Shown: piece after piece, positions 22,766 through 35,026 of the stretch
Position numbering within the stretch: the first letter of the stretch is position 1
Layout: each line of letters starts with the position of its first letter
NCBI RefSeq assembly: GCF_003255815.1
Contig: NC_037681.1
Coordinates: 86,807,194-86,871,193 of the forward strand
Source: Theropithecus gelada
Lineage: Eukaryota; Chordata; Mammalia; Primates; Cercopithecidae
DNA length: 64,000 nt
Reading direction: 5' to 3'
The notes under the pieces: generated by a model
What the model was told of the DNA's origin: nothing
Database searches by the model: none
Seen by the model: the letters and a program-made list of their open reading frames with translations, nothing else
Made by a program: the position numbers and the translations under genes

Positions 22766-25700
22766 ATTACTTATGGCTTTTCAGAAGTACCCTGCATGTC
22801 AAGCAAGATGTATCAGTTTGGTCAGTGGCTACCCCTCTGTCATCACCATACCTATCAGGTGAGCATGACCAAATTTCAAGCATGTCCGGGACTACTAACA
22901 AGATTGCCAGGTGGAATTGAGACTGCTTAAAGATTTAATCAATTGTCCGCAGTGCAACTTCTATTTCCAAATCAAAGCTGGAATTTGTTTGTGTGGTTCC
23001 TCCACAGCTGTCTGCACCTGTTCCTTAGGGAAAGGAAGAATCAATTTCCATGATTTCTGTCTTTTCCTCCACCTCCTCAGAGTTCTTGAACTTGGCCAGG
23101 CCATGCTTCCAAACTACATTTGGCCCAAATCTTACAGTATCTAGTCTCCCTGCTTTTGCTGTTTTCTGAAATGATAGCCCAGATTGAGGTGGATTTCATT
23201 CACACATGTATTGATTTTCTTTTCACAAATAAATAGCTATGGGGTCTATTATGTGTCCAAAGAGTCAATAAAGCACATAGGGAAACATGTCAAAAATGAC
23301 GAAGGAAGTTGAATCCAGCAAGAATCTTTCCAGTGCCATCCATGGAGCAAACTCATCCACATTTACCGTTCACCTTCACTGCCTCCCAAATACCAAACAT
23401 CAGTCGATGGCATGTGATTAGTGAGGGAGCTGAGTTGATTAAGTGCGGTGACATTTTGAGAAAAGCAGGACATTCCTCATTATCCGCAAATCGGTGGGTA
23501 TGAGAGAGCTCTCTCATTCACGTATTAGCATTTCCACATCCGTCTCCTCTTCTCTGCAACCTCTAGCAAGGCAGCTTGCCTTATTAGTAACATGTTTGGG
23601 ATTAACAGCTTTGCTATTGTGTTAGCATCTCTGTCATTACCCAGGGAGGGAAATTGGCAAGCGCTAAGCCAGTTACTAACAGACCTAAACAGTGCCCAGG
23701 ATGGAATTCACACACAGAAACCAACCTCAAAGCCAAAACGTCCCCAAACTACAAGAGAGGTGTATGCATCTTTAACAAAAATGGGCCTCATAATTAGCAT
23801 AGGACAATTTTTAAACATGCTAAAACTCTCAGGTTGCATTAAAAAGAAATGTCATTTAGGCATTTACAAAGTAATGGAATCTCATTTCCATCTGCTCCAG
23901 CCTCCTTTCAACACCTCTCCCCATAGCGGTGCCAAAAGGAGAACAATTCTAGGCTAGCAGTGTGTACTATTTGAGAGCCAGCTTGGAGTCATGAATTGGG
24001 AGGGGCTAGACCCTGAAAATGGCTGGAAGTATTAAAGTGTCTGGTGGTGCAGAGTGGGCCCATAGGCTCAAAGGTTTGTGACCTGGCTTTCTACAGCCAT
24101 GAAGTCTGGCCAAAGTCCCAGGCCAGCACAGGGTCCAATGGAGGGAGCTCAAGAGTAGGAGGTGGACCAGATGTGTGTGCACCTCCAGTCCTTCTGATGG
24201 GATGCAACCATTATGGAAACAGTCCCATCCCTGGGTCACTTTCCCTTAAGCCACCTTAGGCTGTGGAGTTGTAAGCAGGGGACACAGGTGCTCTAGAGAA
24301 ACTCACCCGTTATTGTGGGCATATGTACATAGTCCCCATCTGGCTTATCACATGGTGCCGCTCTGGAGTTGTTGCAGAGAACAGAATGAACACTTCCCAC
24401 TGATAACTCTCTTCCTTTCTTAATGGTGACCAGCTCCAGGTCACAGAGGCAGACGCTGAAAGTCTGGCAAAAAAAAAAAAGATGTTTCCTAGACAACTCT
24501 GAGACTGAACTCAAGAATCAAGCAAGGGTTGTGCTCTATTTCTAGCTGAAGGTTCCAGCTTCAAACAAGTCTTCCTCCAGCCAGGGTTCCCAGGACCTTC
24601 CCAGCTGTTGCTGGAACGGATACTCACTCTGGGTCATGATTTCTCATGGGGGTGTGGACCTTTTGGCCCCCAGTTTCTTCCACCACTTTCTCCATAGAGC
24701 AAAACATCCTTCTATTGTTAGAAATAAGGCTTACATCCATAACCCCAATTTTAAAACCAAAAGGAAACCCTGGATGACCTCAAACACCTGTGTCAGAGAG
24801 CCTGCCATGAGGCTGGGATTCTCAGGGCTCAGAATGATCAGGAAAGCAGGGAAAAGAAAGGCTGGGCTCATGACTTAAAAAGCAAACTATGTTTACTTCA
24901 GAATTTTGCCTGGGGCAGGTCCTATTTCCAGTTTCTAGATCTGGTAACTGAACTTTGTGAAGCAGAAATTTCAGCACTGGGTTTGGCAGGATTTTCTCTG
25001 ATTTGTGGGCTTTCTTGGCTGAAAAGTCTTACAAAGCAGTAATAACCAGCTTCACCACGCAAAATATTTAACAAATCACTTTGGTAAAAAGATTAAAAAT
25101 GCATGACACGAGGGCCAAACCCCCAATTCTAGGACATCTCTTTGCACTTTGGAACACGAGGTGTGTGTCCCAGTGTATGGGGTCTCAGATTCTGCTCTCA
25201 GTTTACAGCCAGACCTGAAGGCAACTCACCTGGTGCTTCCCTAGCTCTCACTCTTTCCACGCTCTCTGTCCCTTCCCTGAGTGCTTTCCCTTGGGAAAGG
25301 GTGAGAGACGGTCCTTTCTGCGGTTGGGTGGATGTGGGTCAATTTCAACACAGCCTCTCTGGGTCTCACCCAACTGCTTCCAGAAGTACATGCATTCCCC
25401 CCACCAACCCCACCACCAGCTTTAATTTGCCTGGTTGGTACATCCATTTCTAAGCCCCAGAAAGTCATGTTTTGTCTTAGCTCCCTGCAGTGTAATTGGA
25501 TGAGAAACCTCCAAATAGGTGGCTTCCTGCAGTTTGCAAACAGTGACCTGACCTCTAGCCTGAGCACACTTGCTGTCCAGGCCCTTCTCTGGACCCTTCC
25601 TCCTGTGCCTGAGAAGACAAAGAACTGAAAATCCCTCTGCAGTCAGAAGCCCAGGACAAGTAACAACCCCGGCCTTCTCACTTCTAAACTCATCTTTCTA

Positions 25701-25869
25701 AACTCTGAATAGTCATCTCATTAAAATAATTTTTCTGGTCAGAATCCGGTTTCAGAGAAAGACACTTAAGTAGATCAAAAACATTAATAAATAAGAGAAG
25801 GCTCGAGTTGAAAAATCGCTGAATTGAAGCTACACTGGGTCTCATCCACGCTGCTGCCCGCCTGCCTGC
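22766..25869. other. Repeat-poor single-copy DNA
   Basis: No SINE, LINE or LTR is clear here. It includes the regulatory-looking block at 23560-23900. Open frames of 60-121 codons overlap on both strands and show no known domain, so none is called as a gene. Confidence 0.5.
23560..23900. promoter_or_regulatory. Candidate conserved regulatory block
   Basis: Repeat-free sequence with clustered AT-rich cores, such as CATAATTAGCATAGGAC at 23788 and TTTAAACATGCTAAAA. This type of text is often seen in conserved non-coding elements. Conservation is untested. Confidence 0.2.
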
Positions 25870-25941
25870 CCTTCCTTCCTTCCTTCCTCCCTTCCTCCCT
25901 TTCCTCCTTCCTTTGTTCTTTCCTTTTTCTTTCTTTCCTTC
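25870..25941. repeat. Polypyrimidine (CTTC)n tract
   Basis: Seventy-two bases of C and T with a single G (near 25915). The purine strand could adopt triplex-type structure. A GT-rich run follows at 25996-26025. Confidence 0.9.
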
Positions 25942-25995
25942 ATGTGTGTCCACCACCTACATTTTACCCAAGGTATGAAATGTGTGTTACAAACA

Positions 25996-26025
25996 AGTGT
26001 GTACGTGTGTGTGTATGTGTGTGTT
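25996..26025. repeat. GT-rich microsatellite
   Basis: Imperfect TG units with ACG and TATG interruptions. Confidence 0.8.
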
Positions 26026-28634
26026 TCCGTATGTGTTCACCTGTCCCCTGGAATCTTTCCACAGGTGGAAGCTGACATGACTAAAGGCTGACTTCAGCGG
26101 GCTTTAACATACAGACCACTCGGACCACAGTGTCTGGGAGCGTGTGTGGGAGGATGCAGATCGGAACCTGCTTATGCTGCTCTCCAAACCCCACTGGGAA
26201 GAATGACTATGGCTCCAGCCCGTCCTCCCAGAGCTTCTTCATTCCCCTTCTTTAGTGCTGGAGGTAAGAATTACAAGGGCAAAGAACTGAGAGTTCTAGG
26301 CAGAGAACTGAACCTTCCAAGAAGTTGCTCATTTCTCCAAAGTGTGGTATTTCTTCTTCCCAGAAAATCATTGTCCCACGTAACCATCATCTAGAAGTAG
26401 GCCTCCCTGTGCAACCTTTCATCTTCCACTGAGGGAAAGAAAATATTTTGACTCTGGGAGAAAGAGGGTAGAGATGGTCGGGGCTCCCTAGGGTCCCTCA
26501 CGTCCAGGCCCCATCAGCTGGTTTGGGGAAACAGTGCCCGCCAGAGGGCAACTCACGAGCAGGATCAGGACGAGGTGCCCACAGATCACAGCCTCTAAAA
26601 CACTGGTTGAGTCTGGTCTGTGAATTGAGCCTCTTATACTAAAAATATTATTTGTTTTCTATCTGAAATTTAAATTTAACTGAGCATCCTGTGTTTTTAT
26701 TTATTAAATTTGACACTAATTGGATGTCTGCAGGAAAAACAGGATATTTACACCTGTGGAGCAATACTGTTCTGTGCTGTTAGGGGTCAGGAATGGCAGA
26801 AATACCAAAACCATGTCTAAAGGGCATTGAAGAACTTTCTCGGAGCCATCAACAATATTGCTATTGTGCCTTGCTAGGGAAGACAATCATAGCCAAGAAA
26901 AAAATTGAGGCGTCTTCTCTCTTCTTTTCTCCTCATATCTGGTGAATATATCTTTAAGTGTTCAAACAGGGACTTTTTTTTTCAGTAATAAGTACACTGG
27001 GGCAAAAGGTGTAAACCAAGACAGTTCCAGGCAAACTAGGCTGTCTGTTCACTCTAATTAACCACCAGATTCAGTATTTGATGATGCATTGTCTTTTTGA
27101 GCTATCAACTCCCTCAAGATGGGGATCTCTGAATAATTCTTTGTTAAACTAAATTGAAAATTACTTAACTGCCTTCCTACCATGTGTCATCCTGGGTTTG
27201 TGGGTAGCCGGAGGTTTATCTGTCCCTATGCAACTGAACTGTAAGCCAAACTTCCTTCATGCCTCCAAGGAAAGTTGAGAAGAGCAGGACCAGAAGGAAT
27301 CCACACCAGCTTACGGAGTTTGGAGGCTTCTGTACCTGGAAACCAATTTCTGACACAAACAAATGCATCTGAGGAGCTGAGCATTTTAAAGCAGGGCAGC
27401 ACTTCTCAAGAGTTGAACTGTGTTAGCTAGCCAGTGGTTCTGAGAACCACGCACCCAAACAGCAGCAGGTGGTTGCACTGAGCCAAAAACTCACCCCATC
27501 TGGAGAGGGTGGGGGAAAGGAACCAGCTCAAGTCTGTCAATAAATGCTGTGTGACCCCCTTCACTAGCCCTGATCTGCAGTAATTTGATTTTTACTCTCA
27601 AACCACTTGTTTTGTCTCCATAAATTTAATGTATGTAATGATCCAGTCCTTACAAAGTTCTCTGTGGTGGGAATTTTGAGGAGCAAGTGGCAAGGAGTCA
27701 TCACTGGCCTGCAATTTTGTTTCTGTCAACCTCCATCATCCATTCTGCAGCGGAGACCTCTCCCGCACTGTGTGGCAGGCTAGTTTCTCATGCAAACAGC
27801 CCCGGGGCCCTGCTGGTGTCCCAAAAGAGCATCATCAGCTTCCAGTTATACACATATGGACTGTTTCCTTTTTTTTTCTTTTTCTTTTTTTTTTTTTTTA
27901 GCACTTTTCAGACAGACGGCATTTCCTTGTGGATCTGTAAATAAAACCTGTAGGGCCAAGCACCTTGTCATCAGGTACCCAATGCAGTGGGAAATTCACC
28001 TTTTCTTTTACGGTTTGTTTGAGATGTAAGATCAATGTAGGATCAACAATCAAAAGATTCAGTTGGACCAAGTTATTGAACCCATTCTAGCTTGGAGGAG
28101 TCAGTTTCTGTAAGAAGGATAAAGTTGCTAAGTTTCAAGGTGGAAATCTGGGCAGGCAGAACAGAGAGACACCCCGAATGCTGATGAAGGCTGTAACTTG
28201 AAAGATGGATTCACCCTCGCAGATTTTTTTTCAGGTGTTTCAAACTCTAAAGATGTTACAGTCTATGGCGGAAAATTGTGTGCTTTGAAAAAGTCTGAAT
28301 TTGATAATAATTTTATCATTTTTTTCCTCTGGTATAGTTCAGCTTTTTAAAGTAGTGATATCAGAAGGCACTAAGTTATATTGCACATTAAAGGTGATAG
28401 TAACAGCCGTTCATGGCTGAGAAGCAACCCTTTCTCAGGCTAGCCAGAATTCATTTTATTGAAAATGAGTCTATGCTTATCTCCTTGAAGGTTTTCATGG
28501 TGATTTTAACTAATATGTGGAAGGGAAGGAGGGGAAGAGGAAAGACTCGGTGATGGTTACTGCAGGCAAACCATATGCCACCACATGGGCCTGAGGACAA
28601 TCTCAGACATCTTGCAAACAATCATCCACACAAG
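26026..28634. other. Repeat-poor single-copy DNA
   Basis: Moderately GC-rich near 26100-26600. A T-rich run ending in TTTTAG lies at 27868-27901, followed by an AATAAA at about 27940. No gene or named repeat is visible. Confidence 0.45.
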
Positions 28635-28657
28635 GTTTTGTTGTTGTTGTTGTTGTT
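28635..28657. repeat. (TTG)n short run before Alu
   Basis: About seven TTG units lie just left of the Alu target site. Confidence 0.85.
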
Positions 28658-28672
28658 TGATCTTGTTTTCTT

Positions 28673-28973
28673 TTTCTTTTTTTTTCTTTTTGAGATGGAG
28701 TCTTGCTCTGTCATCCAGGCTGGAGTGCAGTGATGCGATATCGGCTCACTGCAACCTCCGCCTCCTGGATTCAAGCGATTTTTCCGCCTCAGCCTCCTGA
28801 GTAGCTGGGTCTACAGGAGCACACCAACATGCCTGGATAATTTTTGTATTTTTAGTAGAGACGGGTTTTCACCATGTTGGCCAGGCTGGTCTTGAACTCC
28901 TGACCTCAGGTGATCCACCCACCTTGGCCTCCCAAAATGTTGGGATTACAGGCATGCGCCACCGTGCCCAGCC
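28673..28973 (-). mobile_element. AluS-type element, minus strand, perfect TSD
   Basis: All antisense Alu landmarks are present, from GAGATGGAGTCTTGCTCTGT to ACCGTGCCCAGCC. TGATCTTGTTTTCTT occurs at 28658-28672 and 28974-28988, a perfect 15-bp TSD. Confidence 0.97.
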
Positions 28974-28988
28974 TGATCTTGTTTTCTT

Positions 28989-31252
28989 AATGAGTTAGTG
29001 GCTAACATGGAAGGGGGAATGCATTTTTGCATAAAAATCCATATTTCTGTTATTTCTCTTGAAAATACAATCTATTCACTGGCACTAGGCAGGGGCTGTG
29101 TCTTTTTAATTGCTTCCTCCTCTTGTTGCGAACTGACCTAAACTATTTGCTGTCCACAAATGTTAAGTTTGACTGAGTCCCTTCCACTCTCTATTACTTC
29201 TTCATGCTGATACCAAATACCAGTTGCCAGTGATCATACTTGAGCTAGTGGTTTTCTTAGGCTTAGAAGCTTCAACCATTTATGTTTCCTGCCTGGGCCC
29301 TCCATCTCCAGTACAGAGTGATTGGATTTGTCCCCAGATAGCTGCCTCAGGTATGCCTGAAATTTCCCCATTACTACTTATCGCTTTGGGTTATTTAACT
29401 CCTTATGTCATCCATCCTCTATGAAAATCAACGCAAATACTTCTGAAAGAGGAAATGTCGTGTTACTTTTCTAACATTAAATTGGTATGGATTTAACGAG
29501 ATCACTCTTTGCCTACTTGTGTCCAAAAAGAAACATTTCTCTTGTATGAAACTGGGTTGGATGGCAGAGCACCGCCCAGAGTTACTCCAGGGCCTGTGGA
29601 ATAACTCTGCACCTGTTTTTAGGGAACGTGCCTCCACGTAAATGCTACAGGAGGCAGCCCTGGAGCATGATGGGGAGGGGTGGAGTAGGTACCACCTATA
29701 GCATAGAAAGTGTCAAAGTGCTTGTGTTTTAGGGGACCTAAAGAATAACAGCCTTCTTTCTTGCCAGAATTCAGAATGAGGTAAGAGGCAGTAGGCACAG
29801 AAGTTGGACAAGTAACGATCTGACTGACAGCTTTTTAGTTATTAGAACTGGATTAAAGAACATGGCCTAGATGTGGGAGCCAGATGGGCTTGCTAACACC
29901 CTGCTGCTGTGAATCTGATGTCCCCTATGACATCAGCAGCCTTGCCCCCAGGAGTAGGCCTTTTCTCCATGGCCCACAAACAGACAGACACCTATTTCTG
30001 TGGGCAGGTGGGTGAAGAGAAAAGGAAGACAAGGAGCCTGAGCCAAGCATGCCCATTTCTTCTTTTACACTCTTGGTCAGTTAACTCACCACTTTTCAGG
30101 AGGCGAGTGCTGGGGTGATCAATGAATGAGGAGGGGGAATTACCTCACCGATTTACTAGTGTGGGAAATGAGTAGGTGCTTCTAATGACAACCTTTGGGT
30201 TGTGCAGTTCTGGAGCTAGAAAAATAGAGTCTTTGCCATCTGAATGTTCCTCTTGGCAAATGGAAGTCCAGAGCACTGATCCGGGTGAGGTTCTAGAATA
30301 GGGAGAATAAGGAGCACTGGACTATGGCTGTGGCATGTAGAGCCATGAGATTGAGAGAGTCCAGATGGAAAAGAAGACTTGGGAGAGAATATGAGCATAA
30401 AATGTCTCCATGGGTACAGGCCACAGGAACAGCAGGAAAGATCCAGAGGGTTCTGGAGGGCGAGGAGGAGCAGGATGGAGCCTGTTACCAGAAGTACTTG
30501 AAACTTCTTACTGGGACCCTTCAAACTCTCCTCTGAGGAGCTGTCAAGGGGAAGAGGACAGCATCTGTTTGTATAACTTCCAAGTGAACATAGTCCTCTA
30601 TTTTACACCTAATAGGTGCTCATTAAATTATTTGATAGTTGAATTAAAGACACTCTTTTAAAAATTACTAAAGCAAAGAAAAACATGCAAAAATGAATAA
30701 TCCATAGGCTTAACCCTTCTAAGGAATGTCTGTAGTTTAAAAGAGGATCTGGTTATAGTAAATTCATGTATAACTGATAGAATATACAGACATGTTTGGA
30801 CTCAAAGGTCTTATGAGAAGTTTGAATTTCTTCCCAACATACACACATTCCCTAGAAGTCCAAGGTTAGCAATTTGGTGCCATACTTAGTCAAGTCCCTT
30901 CCATTGTTTGAATTTTATGGCTTCTTCTAGGGAAGACCAGCTTTCCTCTCATTTTTGGCATTGGTCTGCATATTAAGATCTATAAATCTTACTAGGTCTT
31001 AGAAATACATATTTATGACAGCAATTCCTATCTGAAGGATTTATTAGGAAATTTAATGTTTGCTATAGTCACAGAGATTAACAGTAGGGCTACCACCTCA
31101 AAACTCAAATCTCCCTACAGAAATTATAGAATTCACATACATCACAGAATCCACCTACATGGCAGAATAACTGCCACATATGACAATTGTAAAGCCAATG
31201 GAATGTGATGCAGTAAAGACAGATTTTATATTTATTTTGCCCTTTTATCAAG
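28989..31252. other. Repeat-poor single-copy DNA upstream of the exon-like segment
   Basis: No named repeat. GC content rises around 29880-30540. Reading frames overlap on both strands and match nothing I know. Confidence 0.45.
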
Positions 31253-31413
31253 TAAGTGGAGAGTTGCAGATGTCAGGAAAGTTTCTAATTGAGAATCCTA
31301 ATGCACAGGGTCCTGATGAGTGGCGACCTTCTCAGCGAGGACAGACAACCACACGGGTTCCTACTTCACGACCAGGGTCACCATGGAAACATTTCTCATT
31401 GGATCAGCTTATT
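31253..31413 (+). CDS. Candidate internal coding exon, gene not identified
   Basis: The segment is open in one frame and ends exactly at a strong donor (ATT|GTAAGT, phase 0). The probable acceptor is the AG at 31251-31252, after a T-rich tract containing TTTGCCCTTTTATCAAG. The exon would be 161 bases, starting with two bases of a split codon. The product reads SGELQMSGKFLIENPNAQGP, continues through DEWRPSQRGQTTTRVPTSRP and ends GSPWKHFSLDQLI. It is hydrophilic and rich in Ser, Thr, Pro and Arg, like a flexible linker or cytoplasmic tail. Four CpGs in about 50 bases all fall at the first two positions of Arg codons (CGA, CGA, CGG, CGA), which is unusual in this CpG-poor region and suggests protein-level constraint. 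It is not part of a recognised repeat. The acceptor overlaps a donor-like CAA|GTAAGT, so the left edge is uncertain. An ATG at 31270 could also make it a first coding exon. Protein family is unknown to me. Confidence 0.4.
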
Positions 31414-31495
31414 GTAAGTATTAGGTTTCAGCCTTTGAGCCTATATTGCTGGTTTTCAGTTACTTATAGCTTTAGAACATCTGCTTTTTCATAGC

Positions 31496-31515
31496 AAAAA
31501 AAAAAAAAAAAAAAA
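31496..31515 (+). repeat. Poly-A run
   Basis: Twenty A residues with no SINE or LINE body in front of them, followed by purine-rich AAGAAGAGGAAAGAAGG. It lies 80 bases past the exon-like segment. Confidence 0.9.
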
Positions 31516-31559
31516 GCAAGAAGAGGAAAGAAGGGAAAAAAAATCTCTTAAGGAAGTGT

Positions 31560-32120
31560 TTAAAAGTTGAACTGATAGATTTAGCAATTTTCATTCGTGG
31601 CAGGAGTAACAGGCTTCACGGGGGCAGTATGACTCCAATATTAAAGAATAAACGCTTTAATATTGTTAAATACATCATAGCAGGTTTTATAGCAAACTTC
31701 ACAATAAACTTAGATGTTTCAGTATCAAAAAGTCACACACATTGCTTTAATGGTATCTACATGTTATGGATTGTAACAGCCTGTTATGACATCATCTGTT
31801 AGGAATTTACTATGAATACTTGAGGAGGTGGTTCAAAAAAGCTCCTTCTAATAAGATGCCATGGAGTGTAACTATATCTAATGACAATTGGTCAATTGTG
31901 AATAAAGTATTTTCAAAGAGGACTATTGCTTTAAGCTCTATTAAAACGTTAATGGGGCTTAGCAAGAAGTCTCCTTTCTTGCCTGCTATTCTCTCATCTG
32001 AAAAGCCACAGTCCTATGAGACTCTCCCCAGCTCCCAGAGACTACATTGTTTGGAAGGCAGTTGGAGATCATTTTGGCTGCAGACAAGGTTTTCAATTTA
32101 GCAGCACAACAAACTTTGAA
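31560..32120. promoter_or_regulatory. Candidate conserved regulatory block with palindromes
   Basis: Repeat-free DNA just downstream of the exon-like segment. It holds a perfect 11-bp hairpin (31636-31646 with 31655-31665) and an inverted pair of SOX-like cores, ACAATTGGTCAATTGT, at 31884-31899. ATTAAAACG and TAATGGGG cores lie nearby. Enhancer function is inference. Confidence 0.3.
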
Positions 32121-34472
32121 ATTAATGCTGGACCTAGAGGTGATTCAGATGGGCTGTGAGTTTTTAAGCTCCTTCCTGTGCATTCTATCCTGTGTGTCTC
32201 TCTGCTTTTAGATGCCATAGAAAACATCTGATTGAAATGGAACTCACTGACCTAAAGTTCCTGAAAGAAAATTTTCTTGGTCAGTGACAGACAAGTTGAC
32301 TGCTTCAGAAAAGGTATTTACTGTCATTCTGGGGATCATACTGGGTCTCAATCTTGCGGCCTGTGAGTGCAATCCAGCCCTCAGGTTCCTTCTGTGTGAC
32401 AGGCGCTATGTTTAAAAGATAAGAATTGGAGGGCCTTTTGGTGGGAAGTGCCCTGTCCAGTTTACAGCAAGCCTCATCATTTCCTATTGTCCTAGATTTA
32501 GCTGCATCACACATTACATGTCACCTGCCAGGACTCTAAAAACTTGAAAATCATGAGCTTCAGGCATTCTGTGCGTGGTCCATCCCTGTGCCCCGTGCCC
32601 TAGGTTTAACTTGAGGTTTCTCACCGATGCCTCCCACAGCTGGGCCTTGTTCCTCACAAAGAGTTTCTGGTGAAACCAGAGTCATAAAGACTGGATTAAG
32701 AAGAAAGTCCAAGGAACCCCAGGATCTAAGATCTTGCAGGAAAACTTAAGATTTTGGGATCCTCCAACCCCTGATGAGCAATCTGAGACCCAGAAAAGGG
32801 AAATGCCTTGGAAAGATCAGCCCCAGAAGGAACAGAGCAGAGAGGGAAACCCAGGACTTGTGATTCCCCATCTTGTATGCTGCACCCACCGCCCCGCACA
32901 GCTGGCCTGAACGATTGGTGTAGCCCTTCCCCACATTCCTAGAGAGTGTGTCTTTTACAAAGCCACCATCCACACACACAGAGTGGCACCAGCTGTGTAG
33001 CCAACCCCTCTTACACTAGACCGCTGTGTCTGGTGACTTGAAAGTCAAGGCTAATGTGATCACACTAAGCCCACTAAGTCTTAAAGTACTTCTCTGTCAT
33101 TGGCAGAGAACTTTAGGCTGGAGACAGATTAAAGTTTGAAACAAATCCAAGGAGTCAACTCTGTAGACAACACAGGTTATTTGAGCCTCTGCTCCTTCTT
33201 TGTTAGAGTACACTGAATCTTTTCTTCAGAGCTGACCATGGAAGTAGGCAGAAAGTTTGCTGTCTCTTTAAGTTGCCTTGAACTACCTCAGGAAAGCTTC
33301 CATCAGCCAAAAATCCCCTTGTAGAGCAGACCTTCCATTCTCAACCAAGGCAAAAATACTTCAATTCAGTTAATAGCAGTTCATTCATACGAGCTAAATG
33401 TTGCCCCCTTGAAGCATTGTGCTTTGTGAAAAAAAAATCCTGGAAGGGGAGAGGTCTGGATTGGTTGGCTCAATTAGCTTTTCTTATGAGTGGAAGGTAA
33501 TGAAGGCAGGGAGAACCCTGAGAATTAGTGAGAGGCAGAAGAGCAGAAGAAAGAGGTGTTAGGGTAGGGACATTGGCAAACAAAGAAGCTAGAGGAAAAG
33601 GAGTCAATGAAAGAGATATCCAAAGGAAACCACTGGTGTCATATAATAGTTGGGGCGTCTACAGGCAGGAGAGCATGGTTGGGCCACTGAGACTGCTCTA
33701 TCAGGGGTTGGCTGTAGCTTCCCACCCACTACCCTTGAAATTCTCAGTCCCCAACTCCCACCAAGATCTTCAGCAAATACCTCCAAGGAGCTGAAAGAAC
33801 ACAAGAACCTGAAGTAGTAGCTCAGTGGCTGGTCCATGAGCTTAATAAGTATCTGTTGAATGAATAAATCAAATATTTCCAGTGTGTCCCTGTGAAGCCA
33901 TCTCAATTGTTAAAGCCTTCTTTCTTGGTCTTTAGAGCACTTGATCAAGGGTGTGGTGCCTATGAAATAGGTTCTAATTCCATGAGGTGTGGAGTGGAAT
34001 GGACCTGGAATCCGCACTTTGCATTTTGTGGGATTATCCCTGCTTAATGTTGTTTCTCACAACAGTAGAACAGGGGCTTCATTCATAATTCATGCATTTG
34101 ACGTCTCTGGCAAGTATTGCTTACCAGATGGGATTCTCAACAGTAACAGAAACAGAAAGCATGTTGCTCCATAGAGTTGGAGTGAAATCACAGGTGGAGG
34201 TATGGTATGAACTGAAGTTTTCTAGTTAAGGCAGAGACCCTTGAGAGGTCATTGAGTTGCAACTTCTATTGGTTCTACAAGGTAGTGAGAGGTGATGATG
34301 AAGCAATAAGACAGAAATGCTACCTCTGGAAGCTGATGGCCACTGCTGTCTTCTGGAAGCGAAAACAAGGCCTAGAATGACTAAGAGGCTGCTTATTGTT
34401 ACAGGTTGACCCTGGAGTAGAATAGGCCCAAACCACGATTGCAAGGAAGATGGGAAGGAATAGACACAGGAA

Positions 34473-34518
34473 GTGTATGTGTGTATGTGCATGCATGTGT
34501 CTGTGTGTGTGTGTGTGT
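34473..34518. repeat. GT-rich microsatellite
   Basis: Imperfect TG units with ATGC interruptions, ending in a pure (GT) run of eight or nine units. Confidence 0.85.
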
Positions 34519-34980
34519 CGGAGGTGGAAGCAGGGCTAACCCATCAGCTAATCATTTGGCTGCAGTAGAAGGGAGATGAGAACTGCTTAAAAGATTTGAG
34601 GCCTACAAAAGCTGAGATAACTATTGTATTAGCAGCAAAAACTAGGCAATTCTGGGAAGGAGAGAGTGAGCTGAAACTCTCTTTGGATAATTTAGAACAG
34701 AATGAGAATATCTTGTTTGATTTTTCATTTTACTTTGGTCTTTTGCCATGTAGAATATTATATACATTCAATGGAATTTTGTATTAGGAAAGTGTTAAAT
34801 GCATCAAAATTTCCATGTAGACCATCGTCTCATGCATTAGGGCATTTATGGGGTGAGGGTCAGAAATATGTATCCAAAAAATGCCTATTTCTTAGTTCAC
34901 AGTTTTATCTTCCTCATCATTTCTGCTATGAAGCCAATGTTTTCTCAGATTTGGAATGCTTTTCTCACTCATGTACTCAT

Positions 34981-34993
34981 ATACATACACACA

Positions 34994-35026
<33 letters not shown>
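34981..35026. repeat. (CA)n then (TA)n compound microsatellite
   Basis: CA units with one break at the left pass directly into about five TA units. Confidence 0.9.

Noticed and set aside
22840..22862. CTATCAG|GTGAGC as another recursive splice site
   Set aside because: The pyrimidine tract is broken by many A residues and the donor is weaker than at 61178.
23592..23957. 121-codon open frame
   Set aside because: Lies in a block that looks regulatory rather than coding; no domain and no splice context.
27868..27974. Long T-tract ending in AG with a downstream AATAAA, exon-like
   Set aside because: No convincing donor or open frame follows; the T-run is probably a low-complexity tract.
29325..29355. 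CCTCAG|GTATGC as another recursive splice site
   Set aside because: Poor pyrimidine tract and a non-consensus donor.
31496..31515. Poly-A run as the tail of a processed pseudogene or SINE
   Set aside because: No SINE, L1 or cDNA-like body precedes it and no flanking TSD was found.
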